Below are positions 35,964 through 45,778 of a stretch of DNA of 64,000 nucleotides, one piece after another. The position numbers and the translations under genes are program-made. The stretch covers positions 3,286,001 to 3,350,000 of the forward strand of contig NC_012522.1 in NCBI RefSeq assembly GCF_000010805.1, given 5' to 3'. How positions within the stretch are numbered: position 1 is the first letter of the stretch; the number at the start of each line of letters is the position of its first letter. The DNA is from Rhodococcus opacus B4. Its GTDB lineage: Bacteria > Actinomycetota > Actinomycetes > Mycobacteriales > Mycobacteriaceae. The notes beneath the pieces were generated by a model. That model had not been told where the DNA came from. It ran no database searches and saw only the letters and a program-made list of their open reading frames with translations.

Positions 35964-36955
35964 GCTGTCTTCAGTTCGGCGAGGAGTTCGTAGCTGCGGA
36001 TCCGGTCCTTGAACTCCCAGGTCTCGGTGAGCACGATGAGTTCGTCGGCCTGCGTCTGCTCGACCAACTGGTTGAGGCCGTCGCGGACGGTGTCAGGCGA
36101 GCCGACGCAGGACGCGCGGAGCATGGCACCGACGGCCGACGCTTCTTGCGGGGACCACAGCTGGTCGATGTCGTCGACGGGAGGCAGGTTCTGCAGTTCG
36201 CCGCGGATCAGGGTGAGGAACTTGCGCTGGAGGGTCGTGAAAATGTGCTGGGCGTCTCGGTCGGTGTCGGCGGCGATCACGTTCACGCCGACAACGGAGT
36301 GTGGCTTGTCCAGGTTCTCGGAGGGGCGGAAGTTCGCACGGTAGATGTCCAGGGCAGCGGACAGCTGGTTGGGAGCGAAGTGCGAGGCGAAGACGAAGGG
36401 CAGGCCTTCCTTCGCGGCCAGGGCCGCGCCGAAGGTGGAGGAACCGAGGATGTACAGCGGGACGTTGGTGCCCTCGCCGGGGATGGCGCGGACCCGGCGG
36501 GTGGGTCCGTCCGGCGCGAGGTAGCGGCGAACCTCCGCCACCTGGGCCGGAAAGTCCTCGGCGGTGGCTTCACCGCGCCGCAGTGCCTGGGCGGTCCACG
36601 GGTCGGTACCCGGTGCGCGACCCAACCCGAGGTCGATGCGTCCGGGGTAGAGGGAGGCGAGGGTGCCGAACTGCTCGGCGACCACGTACGGGGCGTGGTT
36701 GGGGAGCATGATGCCGCCGGAGCCGACCTTGATCCTCTCGGTGGCAGCGGCCACCTGCCCGATCAGGACGGAGGTCGCCGCCGAGGCCACGGCGGCCATG
36801 TTGTGGTGCTCGGCGATCCAGTAGCGGTGGTAGCCGAACTCCTCTGCCTTGCGTGCGAGTTCGATGGTCTCGTGCAGCGCCTCGGTGGCTGTGCCGCCGT
36901 GCCGGATGGGGGCGAGGTTGAGAAGGGAGAGCGGGATATCGCGGAGGTTGTTCAT
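35960..36955 (-). CDS. LLM-class flavin-dependent monooxygenase (luciferase-like), copy 1
   Basis: 331 residues from ATG 36955; an open frame to 37195 was rejected because it shadows the MFS gene. Luciferase-like barrel with [59 protein letters not shown] and [13 protein letters not shown]. This subgroup is usually FMN-dependent and often sits in detoxification or antibiotic-tailoring clusters. A paralogue is encoded at 39764. It should be expressed with the MFS exporter upstream and the broken ene-reductase downstream. Confidence 0.88.
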   Translation of the reverse strand: MNNLRDIPLSLLNLAPIRHGGTATEALHETIELARKAEEFGYHRYWIAEHHNMAAVASAATSVLIGQVAAATERIKVGSGGIMLPNHAPYVVAEQFGTLASLYPGRIDLGLGRAPGTDPWTAQALRRGEATAEDFPAQVAEVRRYLAPDGPTRRVRAIPGEGTNVPLYILGSSTFGAALAAKEGLPFVFASHFAPNQLSAALDIYRANFRPSENLDKPHSVVGVNVIAADTDRDAQHIFTTLQRKFLTLIRGELQNLPPVDDIDQLWSPQEASAVGAMLRASCVGSPDTVRDGLNQLVEQTQADELIVLTETWEFKDRIRSYELLAELKTA

Positions 36956-37034
36956 GACTGTGCGAGATTGCCTTTCGCTTGCTGCGGCGGATGTGTGATC
37001 ACGCCTGGATATGTGCGGATGAGGGTGGTGCAGG

Positions 37035-38084
37035 TCAGCGGTGCTGACCGAGCTCGGCGAGTTCGTGAGTGAGGCTGGCCTCGTCCTTGTTGCCGGGTCG
37101 GGCGATGACGGCCGACGTCGTGCGCCGGGGGAGGGCGGACGTGCGCGCGAACACGACGATGAGCAAGGCGACCGCGGTGAGTGCAGCGGCCGCACCGGGC
37201 ACGGCGGCCACGCCGATGTGATCGAGGACCCGGCCGCCGACCAGCGAACCGCCGCCGATGCCGAGGTTGAAGCCGATTATGAACAGCGCGGAGGCGGCAG
37301 CCTGTGCGGCTGGCGCTGCTTTGAGCGCGGCCGACTGCAGGAAGGTCGGTAGTGCCGCGTGGGCCAGTCCCCACAGCACAATCAGAGCGATCGTCGCAGG
37401 AGTGAACCAGCCGACTGCCCCCAATCCGGCAAGGGCCAGAACCACGAGGCCAGCGGCGCTCAGCAGGGCACCCCGCGGGCGCCGGTCCACCAGCATTCCG
37501 GCGCACCACACCCCGGCGATGCCCGCGACACCGAAGGCGAAAAGGACAGGGCTGACCGCCTTCTCGGAGATACCGGCATCCTGCAGATAGGGGGCGACAT
37601 AGGTATAGAGCGTGAAGTGACCCAGCATGACCACGGTGGTCGTGACGGCGATGGCCAGCACTCCAGGGATCCTGAACGCCTTGGCGGCCGACGAGTCGGC
37701 GGAGCGCGTGCCAGGAACCTGAGGCAACAGGGCAGGAGCCCCGGCCATCACGAGGACCGCAACCCCGGCCAGGACGGGAAAGGTGGGGGCGAGGGCCATC
37801 AAGAGGTTGCTCACGGCGAAAGCTGCCATGATCACCAGAAAGAGTCGACGCCGTGGCCAGTTGGCGGTCCATGCGGTGACGGGCAAGGTCACGAGCATGA
37901 CAACGAAGGCGTAGATCGCGACCAACAGTCCGACCTGCGACTCTGATGCCCCCAGGCCTTGGCCCATCTGCGGCAGCAGACCCATGGGCAGGGTCTCGGT
38001 GGTGATGGCCATGAAGGCGGCCACGAACAGGACGGCGAGGCCGCCCCTTTTCGATCTGGAGGAGTCGTTCATTACGTCGGTCAC
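37035..38084 (-). CDS. MFS exporter (AraJ/DHA1 type) with an internal deletion
   Basis: About 349 residues. GTG 38084 is preferred because it lies 7 nt after the -10 box of the MerR promoter, exactly like the start of the gene at 38674; ATG 38072 and an open frame to 38123 are alternatives. TM1-3 ([37 protein letters not shown]) are normal. After [14 protein letters not shown] the sequence jumps to [17 protein letters not shown], whereas AraJ-type proteins have about 50 more residues (TM4-5) in between. Ten TMs or fewer remain, so transport may be impaired. Confidence 0.8.
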   Translation of the reverse strand: MTDVMNDSSRSKRGGLAVLFVAAFMAITTETLPMGLLPQMGQGLGASESQVGLLVAIYAFVVMLVTLPVTAWTANWPRRRLFLVIMAAFAVSNLLMALAPTFPVLAGVAVLVMAGAPALLPQVPGTRSADSSAAKAFRIPGVLAIAVTTTVVMLGHFTLYTYVAPYLQDAGISEKAVSPVLFAFGVAGIAGVWCAGMLVDRRPRGALLSAAGLVVLALAGLGAVGWFTPATIALIVLWGLAHAALPTFLQSAALKAAPAAQAAASALFIIGFNLGIGGGSLVGGRVLDHIGVAAVPGAAAALTAVALLIVVFARTSALPRRTTSAVIARPGNKDEASLTHELAELGQHR

Positions 38085-38093
38085 GCCACTGAC

Positions 38094-38124
38094 GCTAAAC
38101 TTGTACATTGATGTCAAGGTCAAG
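38094..38124 (-). promoter_or_regulatory. MerR-type promoter/operator of the MFS gene
   Basis: On the minus strand: TTGACC as -35, the dyad TTGACAT-CA-ATGTACAA in the spacer, and TAGCGT as -10 at about 20 bp, followed by 7 nt and the GTG start. Over-long spacers with a central dyad are the hallmark of MerR-controlled promoters. The same 28-bp block recurs at 38634. Confidence 0.8.
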
Positions 38125-38149
38125 CCGAAACGGAGTGAAGCACATCACC

Positions 38150-38512
38150 ATGAAGATCGGTGAACTTTCCCATCGCACCGGAGTCGCCACCCGACTCCTG
38201 CGCTACTACGAACAGCAGGACTTGCTGCACCCCGACCGCCTGGCCAACGGCTACCGGGACTACCCCGAGAGCGCAGTGCAGCGCGTCCAACAGATTCGCG
38301 ATCTGCTCCAGGCGGGCCTGAGCACCGGGGTCATTCGCGAGATCGTGCCCTGCTTCCTCGGCGCCGGCGCCGCCTTGCGCCCGATGGTCGACGCGGAGTT
38401 GGCCGCGAATCTCGCCCGCGAGTTAGGCGAGATCGAGCGGCGCATCGACACCCTGACGCGCAATCGGGACGCCATCCGCGCCTACCTGACGGTCGCCAGC
38501 CCGGCCGCCTGA
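38150..38512 (+). CDS. MerR-family regulator
   Basis: 120 residues from ATG 38150. The winged HTH is MKIGELSHRTGVATRLLRYY with QQDLLHPDRLANGYRDYPES, then a long dimerisation helix (LARELGEIERRIDTLTRN) and a very short tail. It has no metal-binding Cys pattern, only one Cys (VPCFLG), so it belongs to the organic-ligand or redox side of the family. It is divergent from the MFS gene, and the two identical operator blocks at 38094 and 38634 on either side of it define a local regulon. Confidence 0.9.
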   Translation: MKIGELSHRTGVATRLLRYYEQQDLLHPDRLANGYRDYPESAVQRVQQIRDLLQAGLSTGVIREIVPCFLGAGAALRPMVDAELAANLARELGEIERRIDTLTRNRDAIRAYLTVASPAA

Positions 38513-38633
38513 GAGGCGAGAGAGAGAAGGGCGCCCGCCGACAGGGTGTGGATCTCAGGTTTCCGAGTTCGGTCGAATTCCGTTCTGCGCATAGCACCGT
38601 GCACGGGTGGTGACGTGCTTCACTCCGCTATCG

Positions 38634-38666
38634 CTTGACCTTGACATCAATGTCATTGTTTAGCGT
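38634..38666 (+). promoter_or_regulatory. MerR-type promoter/operator of the SnoaL gene
   Basis: TTGACC (38635-38640), dyad TTGACATCAATGTCATT (38641-38657) and TAGCGT (38661-38666). The next 7 nt end at ATG 38674, so the transcript is probably leaderless. 25 or more positions are identical to the block at 38094-38124 read on the other strand. Confidence 0.8.
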
Positions 38667-38673
38667 CGTCGAC

Positions 38674-39669
38674 ATGACCCGCAACAACAATGGATCGATC
38701 ACATCGGAGCGAGGCCGCCTCGACCCAGAATCAGGACAAAGGTCGATGTCCCCGACGGCCGAGGGGGTACTCGCGGCGTTGGACATCTTCGTGGCAGGTT
38801 GGGCCGACAGTGACCAGGACGCCCTGACTACCGTCTTCGCCGACGCGAGCGTCCTGTACTCCAGTGCGCATGGTCAGGCCCGCGGAGCCAGGGCAATCAC
38901 GGCTCTGTTCAGCGCCGATTTCGATCCCACCATGCCCCTCGACATAGTCACCACGAACCACTTCGTCGGCGGTGACGACGAGCGGACAGTACTTACCTCC
39001 TACCTGTACGGTCTCACGCCGCAAACGGAACCGGCGCCTTCGACGTTCGGCGCGACACTCGTGGCCGACCTCGTCCGGACCGAGTCCGGTTGGCAATTCG
39101 AGGTCCTGCGGCTGTCCATCCCATGGATCGACGGGGACGAGGCTCGGTTCGCGAAATGGAGCATCCCGTCCCCCGAAGGATGGAAGATCGGCGACGCGAC
39201 GCCCAGCATCGTGAGCGAGTTGGACTCGCCCTGGGCCCGCGGTATCCCCGATCTCGACCCCCACGATGCCGTGCGGCAGGTCGCCGACTTCTACTCGCGC
39301 TATTCGTGGGCCATCGACCAAGGGGACATCACGCTCCTGCGTGGCTGCTTCACCGAGGATGTCTTCGGGGCGTTCCCCCCAATGGGCGACCTCCAGGGAC
39401 GCCATGAAGTCATTGGACAGATGAAGTCCTTCCGTCGCCTGTGGCCGTGGATGCAACATTTCGGCCGCCCGCTGCAGATCACGGTCGACGAAGCTCGCAA
39501 CACCGCTCACCTTGTCATCGGCCGGATCATCCCTCAGCGGCCGGCTACACCGAGTGGGCAGGACCTCTACGGGGCCCACTACCAGTTGGATCTCCGCCGC
39601 GAAGACGACACCTGGAAGATCTCGCGTTTCGAATACATACCCGGCTGGATCACCGCGACGGAACGGTAG
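38674..39669 (+). CDS. Double SnoaL-like (NTF2-fold) protein
   Basis: 331 residues from ATG 38674, with a probable leaderless start. Two NTF2-like domains are in tandem: the first around residues 20-170 (ALDIFVAGWADSDQDALTTV, GQARGARAITALF), the second around 190-325 (QVADFYSRYSWAIDQGDITL, GRHEVIGQMKSF). SnoaL-like domains act as cyclases, dehydratases or ligand-binding units in aromatic polyketide and steroid-like metabolism. MerR control and the luciferase-like neighbours suggest modification of a toxic aromatic or quinone. Activity is unproven. Confidence 0.8.
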   Translation: MTRNNNGSITSERGRLDPESGQRSMSPTAEGVLAALDIFVAGWADSDQDALTTVFADASVLYSSAHGQARGARAITALFSADFDPTMPLDIVTTNHFVGGDDERTVLTSYLYGLTPQTEPAPSTFGATLVADLVRTESGWQFEVLRLSIPWIDGDEARFAKWSIPSPEGWKIGDATPSIVSELDSPWARGIPDLDPHDAVRQVADFYSRYSWAIDQGDITLLRGCFTEDVFGAFPPMGDLQGRHEVIGQMKSFRRLWPWMQHFGRPLQITVDEARNTAHLVIGRIIPQRPATPSGQDLYGAHYQLDLRREDDTWKISRFEYIPGWITATER

Positions 39670-39763
39670 ACCGCCCGCCGAGTCGCGGCCGCCGTGCCGC
39701 CTCCCAGGTGTCTTTCCCCGCCGAACGCACCCCTGACCACCCCCAGACAAGAAACGGCACGCG

Positions 39764-40777
39764 ATGGATACCCTTTCCACTCCTCCGGATCGTCCGGCAC
39801 TCTCGCTTCTCGATCTCGCACCGATCCGGCACGGCCACACCGTCGGTGACGCATTGCACCGCACCGTCGAACTCGCCGCCTATGCCGAGCGCCTGGGCTT
39901 CCACCGCTACTGGCTTGCCGAGCACCACAACATGGCGCCGATGGCGAGCTCGGCCAACATCATCCTGGCCGGCGCGGTCGCCGCCGGGACCCGGACCATC
40001 CGGGTCGGCACCGGCAGTCTCAATCTGTCCAACTACGCGCCGCTCGTCGTGGCCGAGCAGGTCGGCACTCTGACAGCCCTGCACCCCGGCCGCTTCGATC
40101 TCGGGCTGGGACGCGCACCGGGAACGGACCCGTGGACAGCGGCTGAGATCCGTCGCGGGCGACCGGATCAGGAGTTCACTGCGCAGTTCGCCGAACTCCT
40201 CTCCTACCTCCACGGCACACGACCACAGGTTCGGGCCATCCCGGGAGAGGGCGCCGACATACCCATCCACCTGCTGGGTTCCGGTGTCTACAGCGCGGCC
40301 TTGGCCGCGCGTCTCGGGCTGCCGTTCATCTTTGCCGCACACTTCGCCCCGTCTCGGCTGCAGGAAGCAACGGATCTCTACCACTCCACATTCCGCCCTT
40401 CGCAGACGCTGTCAGAGCCGTATGCGATGGTCGCCGTGAACGCAGTCCTCGCGGATGACGACCTAGAGGCGGCCCGGCTGTTCACCTCCGTCCAACAGCG
40501 GTTCCTCGCAACGGTGCGCGGCCGGATGCAGCCGCTGGATCCACCGGTGGACGACATACACCGGCTGTGGACCCGGGGCGAAGCCGCGGCAGTGGCGGAG
40601 CAGCTGAACCAGTCCTACACCGGCACTCCTGAGACCGTCCGTCCTCGACTCGAAGCGCTCGTGGCTCGGACGGGCGCCCGCGAGCTCGTCTTCATGTCGG
40701 AGACCTACGACCAAGCAGCACGTATGCGCTCGTACGAGCTCATCGCCAGCCTCTGGGACCCCGCGACGGCACGGTAG
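39764..40777 (+). CDS. LLM-class flavin-dependent monooxygenase (luciferase-like), copy 2
   Basis: 337 residues. It repeats the signatures of the gene at 35960: SLLDLAPIRHGHTVGDALHR, GFHRYWLAEHHNMAPMASSA, NYAPLVVAEQVGTLTALHPG and [15 protein letters not shown]. The two are clear paralogues of similar length on opposite arms of the MerR cluster. It lies 94 bp after the SnoaL gene and is probably in the same MerR-controlled transcript. Confidence 0.88.
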   Translation: MDTLSTPPDRPALSLLDLAPIRHGHTVGDALHRTVELAAYAERLGFHRYWLAEHHNMAPMASSANIILAGAVAAGTRTIRVGTGSLNLSNYAPLVVAEQVGTLTALHPGRFDLGLGRAPGTDPWTAAEIRRGRPDQEFTAQFAELLSYLHGTRPQVRAIPGEGADIPIHLLGSGVYSAALAARLGLPFIFAAHFAPSRLQEATDLYHSTFRPSQTLSEPYAMVAVNAVLADDDLEAARLFTSVQQRFLATVRGRMQPLDPPVDDIHRLWTRGEAAAVAEQLNQSYTGTPETVRPRLEALVARTGARELVFMSETYDQAARMRSYELIASLWDPATAR

Positions 40778-41039
40778 CCCGACAGCGCAAGGACTGCGGC
40801 CTGGGCTGCCCGGCGCGCAGTTCCCGGGTGCCGATTACATCTGGTACCCCATTCGGGCCATTCGATGAATGCAAATCAACCGAATCACGTTGCAAGCGAC
40901 CCTAATACGATTAGCGCCCGCGAGCAGCGAAGAGAGTCTGCGTGATCCCCGCGATGCCGCCGTAAATCGGCAACCGAAGGTTATTTGGGCACAACAACTC
41001 CCGAGTACCGTAAGGACTGCGTCGGGCAGGTCCGGCCCG

Positions 41040-43565
41040 ATGACGACGGCCGGCCGGAACGATGCAGTGACGCCAGGGACACCGCCGGCCCCCTCCACCC
41101 GATTCCGCCCGCCGACGCCGACCCGGCAACTGGTCGAGCGTAGACAACTCATCGACTCCTTACGCGCCGGAGAGCGGCGCAGGTTGACGGTCATTCACGC
41201 GCCTGCCGGATTCGGCAAGAGCACCCTCGCCGCCCAATGGGGTGAAGTGCTGACCGAGGAGGGTGTGGCGGTCGCGTGGCTGACGGTCGATCACGATGAC
41301 AACAACGTGGTGTGGTTTCTCTCGCATCTGGTCGAGGCGATCAGACGGGTCCGCCCGACCCTGGCGCGCGACCTGGGGCAGGCGCTCGACGAGCACGGCG
41401 ACGAGGCCGAGCAGTACGTCCTGTCTTCGCTGATCAACGAGATCCACGCCCGCGGTGAGCGGGTGGCGATCGTGATCGACGACTGGCACCGGGTCACCGA
41501 CGCCGGGACACGCGGAGCCATGGGATTCCTGCTCGACAACGGCTGCCACCACATCCAGGTCGTCGTGGCAAGCCGCACCCGGGCCGGCCTTCCGATGAGT
41601 AGAATGCGCGTGCGTGATGAGCTTGTCGAAATCGACTACACAGCATTACGTTTCGATGACAATGAGGCACGATCCTTCCTGGTCGACCTGGGCGGACTGG
41701 AGCTGGAGCAGGAGGATGTCGCGGACCTGCGGGACTCGACCGACGGGTGGGTGGCGGCGTTGCAATTGGCGTACCTGTCACTGCGCGGACGCGACGACCC
41801 CACCGAGCTGATCGGGCACATGTCGGGTCGGCATCACGCCATCGGCGAGTTCCTCGCCGAGAACGTGCTCGACACGTTGGAACCGGAGATCCTCGATTTT
41901 CTGCTGGCGACGTCGGTTACCGAACGGATCAGCGGCAGCCTCGCGGGCGCGCTGGCGCACGTGTCGCGCGGGCAGGCGCTACTCGAAGTAGTCGAGGAGC
42001 GGGATCTGTTCCTGCGACGGGTGGACGAGGACGGAGTGTGGTTCCGGTACAACCACGTGTTCGCCGAGTTCCTGCAACGACGACTCGAGCGTGATCAGCC
42101 CGAGCGGATCGACGAACTTCACCGCACGGCATCGACATGGTTCGCCGATCACGAGCTACTCGGCGAGGCCGTCGATCACGCGCTCATGGCTGGGGATCAG
42201 GTCCGGGCGGTCGAGCTCGTCGAGCGCGATGGGATGCACCTGATCGAGTACTCGCACATGACGACCCTCCTCGGTATGGTTGCGAAACTCCCTCCCGCGC
42301 TGACGGAGTCGCGTCCGTGGTTGCAACTCGCCGTAGCCTGGGCCAATATCATGCTGCACCGTGCCGAACCTGCACAGAGAGCACTCGACCTCGTCGAATC
42401 AACGCTCGATCGTGTTCCCTCCACCGACGAGGTCGCCGATCTGAGAGTAGAGGCCGCCGTGATGCGGGGCGTTATTCGGTTCCGCGCGGACCGAATCGAC
42501 GGCGCGGACGAGTTGGTCCAGGCATGCCTGCCGCGGATGGACACGTTGCGGCCGTGGGTTGTGTCGAGTGCCGCGAACATGGCAACCTATCGCGCGACGT
42601 ACCAGTTCGATTTCGACGAAGCGCGCCGACTGCAGGAATGGGCCTCCACATTTCATGCGCGAACCAACGGTCCGTACCTGGTGATGCACGGGCACTGTTT
42701 CGCCGGCCTTGCCGCCTACGAACAACTCGATGTCGCCGCAGCAGAAAGCAGCTTCCGGACGGGGGTGCGTGTGGCAAGGAAGATGGGCGGTAAACACTCG
42801 GAGGCCGCGCGCCTGGCCGATTCTCTCCTCGGCGCGATGTTGTACGAACGGGGCGAGATCGACGAAGCCGAACAGTTGCTCGACGAAGGCTATGAGCTTG
42901 GGGGCGAGGGCGGTCTCGTGGAATTCAAGATCCCTCGGTATGTCCTCGGGGCGCGTATCAAGGCCCTGCGGGGCGATCGAATAGCGGCAGCGCAGCGACT
43001 GGATGAGGGGGCGAGGATCGCTGTGACACTGTCCCTTCCGCGGTTGCGCGCCAATGTCGAGAACGAACGGATCAGGCTGGGGCTTCCCTTGAGCTCCGAC
43101 ATCCCGGTCTCGCCGCCCGCAGAATATTCCTCTCGTCGACGACCGGTCGACGGCATCGAGGCACTGACGGCGCAGATCGAAGAGGCAACAGCCATCAGAC
43201 TGCTGCTCGACAAGCATGCACCGGACCAGGACGAGCTCGCCTGCACGTGGGCACAGGAGTGGGTGGACTTACTCCGAGGTCGCGGCGCGCACCGGCTGTT
43301 GATGCAGGGCAGAAGGCTGCTCGTGGCGTGTTTGTCCGCCTCGGGCCGCATCGACGAAGCCAAGGAACTGCTCACCTCGATCGCAGCTCAATGCGCCGCG
43401 CTGGGAATGATGCGTCACCTTCCGGATGGCGGACCACACATCGTCTCGCTCATCGCGGCATTGCGGGGGGACCAGGTCGCGGGGCGGTGGCGCAAGGACT
43501 GGGCACCGGTCCCGGCCGCTTTTCTCGCGGACGTGGTGACTGCCGAGGCACCGCACAGGATCTGA
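41040..43565 (+). CDS. MalT-like STAND ATPase regulator lacking the LuxR DNA-binding domain
   Basis: About 841 residues from ATG 41040 (frame open to 40869). The N-terminus is that of MalT/AlkS-type regulators: TPTRQLVERRQLIDSLRAGE, Walker A APAGFGKSTLAAQW, Walker B RVAIVIDDWHRV, then ELVEIDYTALRF and DGWVAALQLAYLSLRGRDD, followed by an all-helical TPR-like region. Normal members end with a LuxR helix-turn-helix, but here the protein stops at TAEAPHRI without one. It may work with a separate DNA-binding partner, for example the short LuxR-type protein at 46430, or be a truncated relic. Confidence 0.85.
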   Translation: MTTAGRNDAVTPGTPPAPSTRFRPPTPTRQLVERRQLIDSLRAGERRRLTVIHAPAGFGKSTLAAQWGEVLTEEGVAVAWLTVDHDDNNVVWFLSHLVEAIRRVRPTLARDLGQALDEHGDEAEQYVLSSLINEIHARGERVAIVIDDWHRVTDAGTRGAMGFLLDNGCHHIQVVVASRTRAGLPMSRMRVRDELVEIDYTALRFDDNEARSFLVDLGGLELEQEDVADLRDSTDGWVAALQLAYLSLRGRDDPTELIGHMSGRHHAIGEFLAENVLDTLEPEILDFLLATSVTERISGSLAGALAHVSRGQALLEVVEERDLFLRRVDEDGVWFRYNHVFAEFLQRRLERDQPERIDELHRTASTWFADHELLGEAVDHALMAGDQVRAVELVERDGMHLIEYSHMTTLLGMVAKLPPALTESRPWLQLAVAWANIMLHRAEPAQRALDLVESTLDRVPSTDEVADLRVEAAVMRGVIRFRADRIDGADELVQACLPRMDTLRPWVVSSAANMATYRATYQFDFDEARRLQEWASTFHARTNGPYLVMHGHCFAGLAAYEQLDVAAAESSFRTGVRVARKMGGKHSEAARLADSLLGAMLYERGEIDEAEQLLDEGYELGGEGGLVEFKIPRYVLGARIKALRGDRIAAAQRLDEGARIAVTLSLPRLRANVENERIRLGLPLSSDIPVSPPAEYSSRRRPVDGIEALTAQIEEATAIRLLLDKHAPDQDELACTWAQEWVDLLRGRGAHRLLMQGRRLLVACLSASGRIDEAKELLTSIAAQCAALGMMRHLPDGGPHIVSLIAALRGDQVAGRWRKDWAPVPAAFLADVVTAEAPHRI

Positions 43566-43711
43566 TGAATTTCAGCCTCGCGCTTGCCTGGGTCACTGCC
43601 GATGGGATGTGGTCGGCGGTCCCGCCGAGCTGTGTCCACGGGGGTAGCGGGCAGTCTCGATTGCCCGCCTGACGATCCTCGTCACCGATCGGCCGGGGCC
43701 GAAGCACATGC

Positions 43712-43990
43712 CTATTTGTCGGACCAGACCACGCGAAGCCGGGTCAGGGTAAGCGTAGAGAACTTCCATGCCCCGCCCACGCGCTCATACTTCTCGTGGT
43801 AGTGCCCATAGCCGTGCATGACCTCGTCGCAATACTCCGACGGTCGTACATCGACCACCGCCCCACAGCGCGATGCGGGCTGATCAACTCAGTTTGCGGG
43901 CCGTGTCCTTGATGAACCGAGATGACCTCGGAGACCGCACCCGCGATGACCCGCGCCGTCGCTTCGCCGCCGCTGACGACATAGTGACTC
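43712..43990 (-). pseudogene. SnoaL-like (NTF2-fold) protein remnant
   Basis: Minus-strand fragments in two frames: VVSGGEATARVIAGAVSEVI with GHGPQTELISPHRAVGRWSM, then after a frameshift near 43845 DVRPSEYCDEVMHGYGHYHE and WKFSTLTLTRLRVVWSDK to the stop at 43714-43712. The N-terminal third is missing. It is related in style to the intact SnoaL protein at 57852. Confidence 0.7.
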
Positions 43991-44351
43991 CTTCCTTCTC
44001 GCGTGTCCGCAGTTGTTGACTCTGAAACGATTACGGATCCTCCTCGCCTAGGGATACCTATCCGGTCCGATGGGAGCGCTTGGGTGGATCTGCTGCGAGC
44101 CGTCCGTGGTGGCTACGGATACACCGCGCAGCCAGAAGGGCGGCCGACGATTCGAACGGCGCGTCAGGAACGACAAAGTAGAGGCGACGAACTTGACGAT
44201 GCCTACAAACGCTCGTTCGCTGGATATAACGTAGATCATATTTCACGTGGACGCAAGCAGCTGAGGACACCGAATGCGCACCCGTCCGCGCCGATCGCGC
44301 CGCATCGACACGATCCGTGACACGCACCCGGCGGTACGCCCCCTGTGAGGG

Positions 44352-44397
44352 TTGACACATCGAACTCTCCCGCTAATACTTACGAACGTCCGTACGT
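44352..44397 (+). promoter_or_regulatory. Promoter and ACGAAC-type operator (site A) of the ene-reductase
   Basis: TTGACA (44352-44357), 16-bp spacer, TAATAC (44374-44379), then operator ACGAACGTCCGTACGT (44382-44397) beginning 2 bp after the -10 box, where a bound repressor would block initiation. The leader to the ATG at 44695 is about 300 nt; I see no reading frame or obvious riboswitch in it. Confidence 0.75.
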
Positions 44398-44694
44398 TTG
44401 TTACTCGGAGAGGGACTTCGATCAGAGATCGATCGCACGCGGTGTCAACAGACGAGTTCAATCGAGACATCAACCTCACCTGAGCATTATCGAGATCTGT
44501 CGATTCGTCATACTGCGTCGATGAGACTGAGCTCCCGGGGGTCGACCGACGATTACCCCACCGAAATTCACGCGCACCAGACAAACACCGATAACGCGGT
44601 CGACACCTAGCCATGCAAAGGGCACTACTGGTGCCGATGCGAGCCAGGCTATGACCGGGCGGACAAACACCCCACAGTAAGGAGATCTCAGGTC

Positions 44695-45768
44695 ATGTTG
44701 TTCGAGACATACAAATTGGGTTCACTCGAGCTGTCGAATCGAGTAGTCATGGCACCCATGACGCGGGTTCGCGCCTCCGAGACGGGACTGCCTTCCGAGA
44801 GTGCCGCTCTCTACTACGCGCAACGGGCCAGCGCGGGTCTCATTGTGAGCGAAGGTATCTCGCCGTCGAAGCAAGGACAGTCCGAGCCGAATATTCCCGG
44901 TCTCTACAACGACGAGCAGGAGGCAGCCTGGCGCCCGATCACCCAGTCTGTTCACGATGCCGGCGGCCGGATCTTCGCCCAGCTCATGCACGGCGGCCGC
45001 GTGGGACACCCTGAGATCAACGGAATGCAGCCGCTCGGAGCCTCGCCCATCGCTGCCCAGGGCACGATCTTCAACTCCGGAGGCCGGCTCGCCTTCGTCA
45101 CTCCCGTCGAGATGACCGTCGAGCAGATTCAAGAGCAGATCAATGTGTTTGTCGCAGCGGCCGAGCGCGCGATCGCTGCCGGCTTCGACGGCGTCGAGAT
45201 CCACGGTGCCAACGGCTACCTGCTCCAGCAGTTCCTGTCCGACAACAGCAATCAGCGCACCGACCAGTACGGCGGGTCGCACGAAAACCGGGCACGCTTC
45301 GCGGTCGAGGTCGCTACCGCCGTCAGCGCCGCCATCGGCGCTGACCGGGTGGGGATCAGGTTCTCTCCCGGCGGAAAGTTCCACGACATGAACGAAAACG
45401 ATCCCGAAGGCCTGTACACAACGCTCCTCAACGCCCTGAATCCGCTGGGATTGGCGTACCTTCACATCCTCGAGACTGCATCGGACGACATCAACGACCG
45501 GATCCGGGAAATCTGGACCGGCCCGCTGATCGTGAACCCGGCAATTGTCGGAAGTGCAGACTTCGTCAACAAGTCAAATGCCGATCGGTGGTTGGCGCGC
45601 GGCGGCGACCTGATCGCATTCGGCCGGTACTTCATCTCCAATCCGGACTTGGTGCGTCGCCTGCGCGATGGCCTCGAACTGACCATGCCCGATCTCGACA
45701 CCTTCTACTCGGGCGGCGACAAGGGCTACATCGACTACCCGGAGTGGTCGGACAGCGCTGTCGGCTGA
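44695..45768 (+). CDS. Old Yellow Enzyme-family ene-reductase (NemA/XenA-like)
   Basis: 357 residues, full-length FMN barrel. AAGGAG precedes ATG 44695. Signatures: LGSLELSNRVVMAPMTRVRA, YYAQRASAGLIVSEGISPS, AQLMHGGRVGHPEINGMQPL, GVEIHGANGYLLQQFLSDNS with the His-Gly-Ala-Asn substrate residues, and RYFISNPDLVRRL. It reduces activated C=C bonds or nitro esters with NAD(P)H. This is the first gene of the ACGAAC regulon and stands alone between a repressed promoter and a strong terminator. Confidence 0.92.
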   Translation: MLFETYKLGSLELSNRVVMAPMTRVRASETGLPSESAALYYAQRASAGLIVSEGISPSKQGQSEPNIPGLYNDEQEAAWRPITQSVHDAGGRIFAQLMHGGRVGHPEINGMQPLGASPIAAQGTIFNSGGRLAFVTPVEMTVEQIQEQINVFVAAAERAIAAGFDGVEIHGANGYLLQQFLSDNSNQRTDQYGGSHENRARFAVEVATAVSAAIGADRVGIRFSPGGKFHDMNENDPEGLYTTLLNALNPLGLAYLHILETASDDINDRIREIWTGPLIVNPAIVGSADFVNKSNADRWLARGGDLIAFGRYFISNPDLVRRLRDGLELTMPDLDTFYSGGDKGYIDYPEWSDSAVG

Positions 45769-45778
45769 CAACCTTGGG

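Noticed and set aside
44003..44320. 105-codon plus-strand frame upstream of the site A promoter
   Set aside because: No ribosome site, no family resemblance, and the region looks like promoter DNA.
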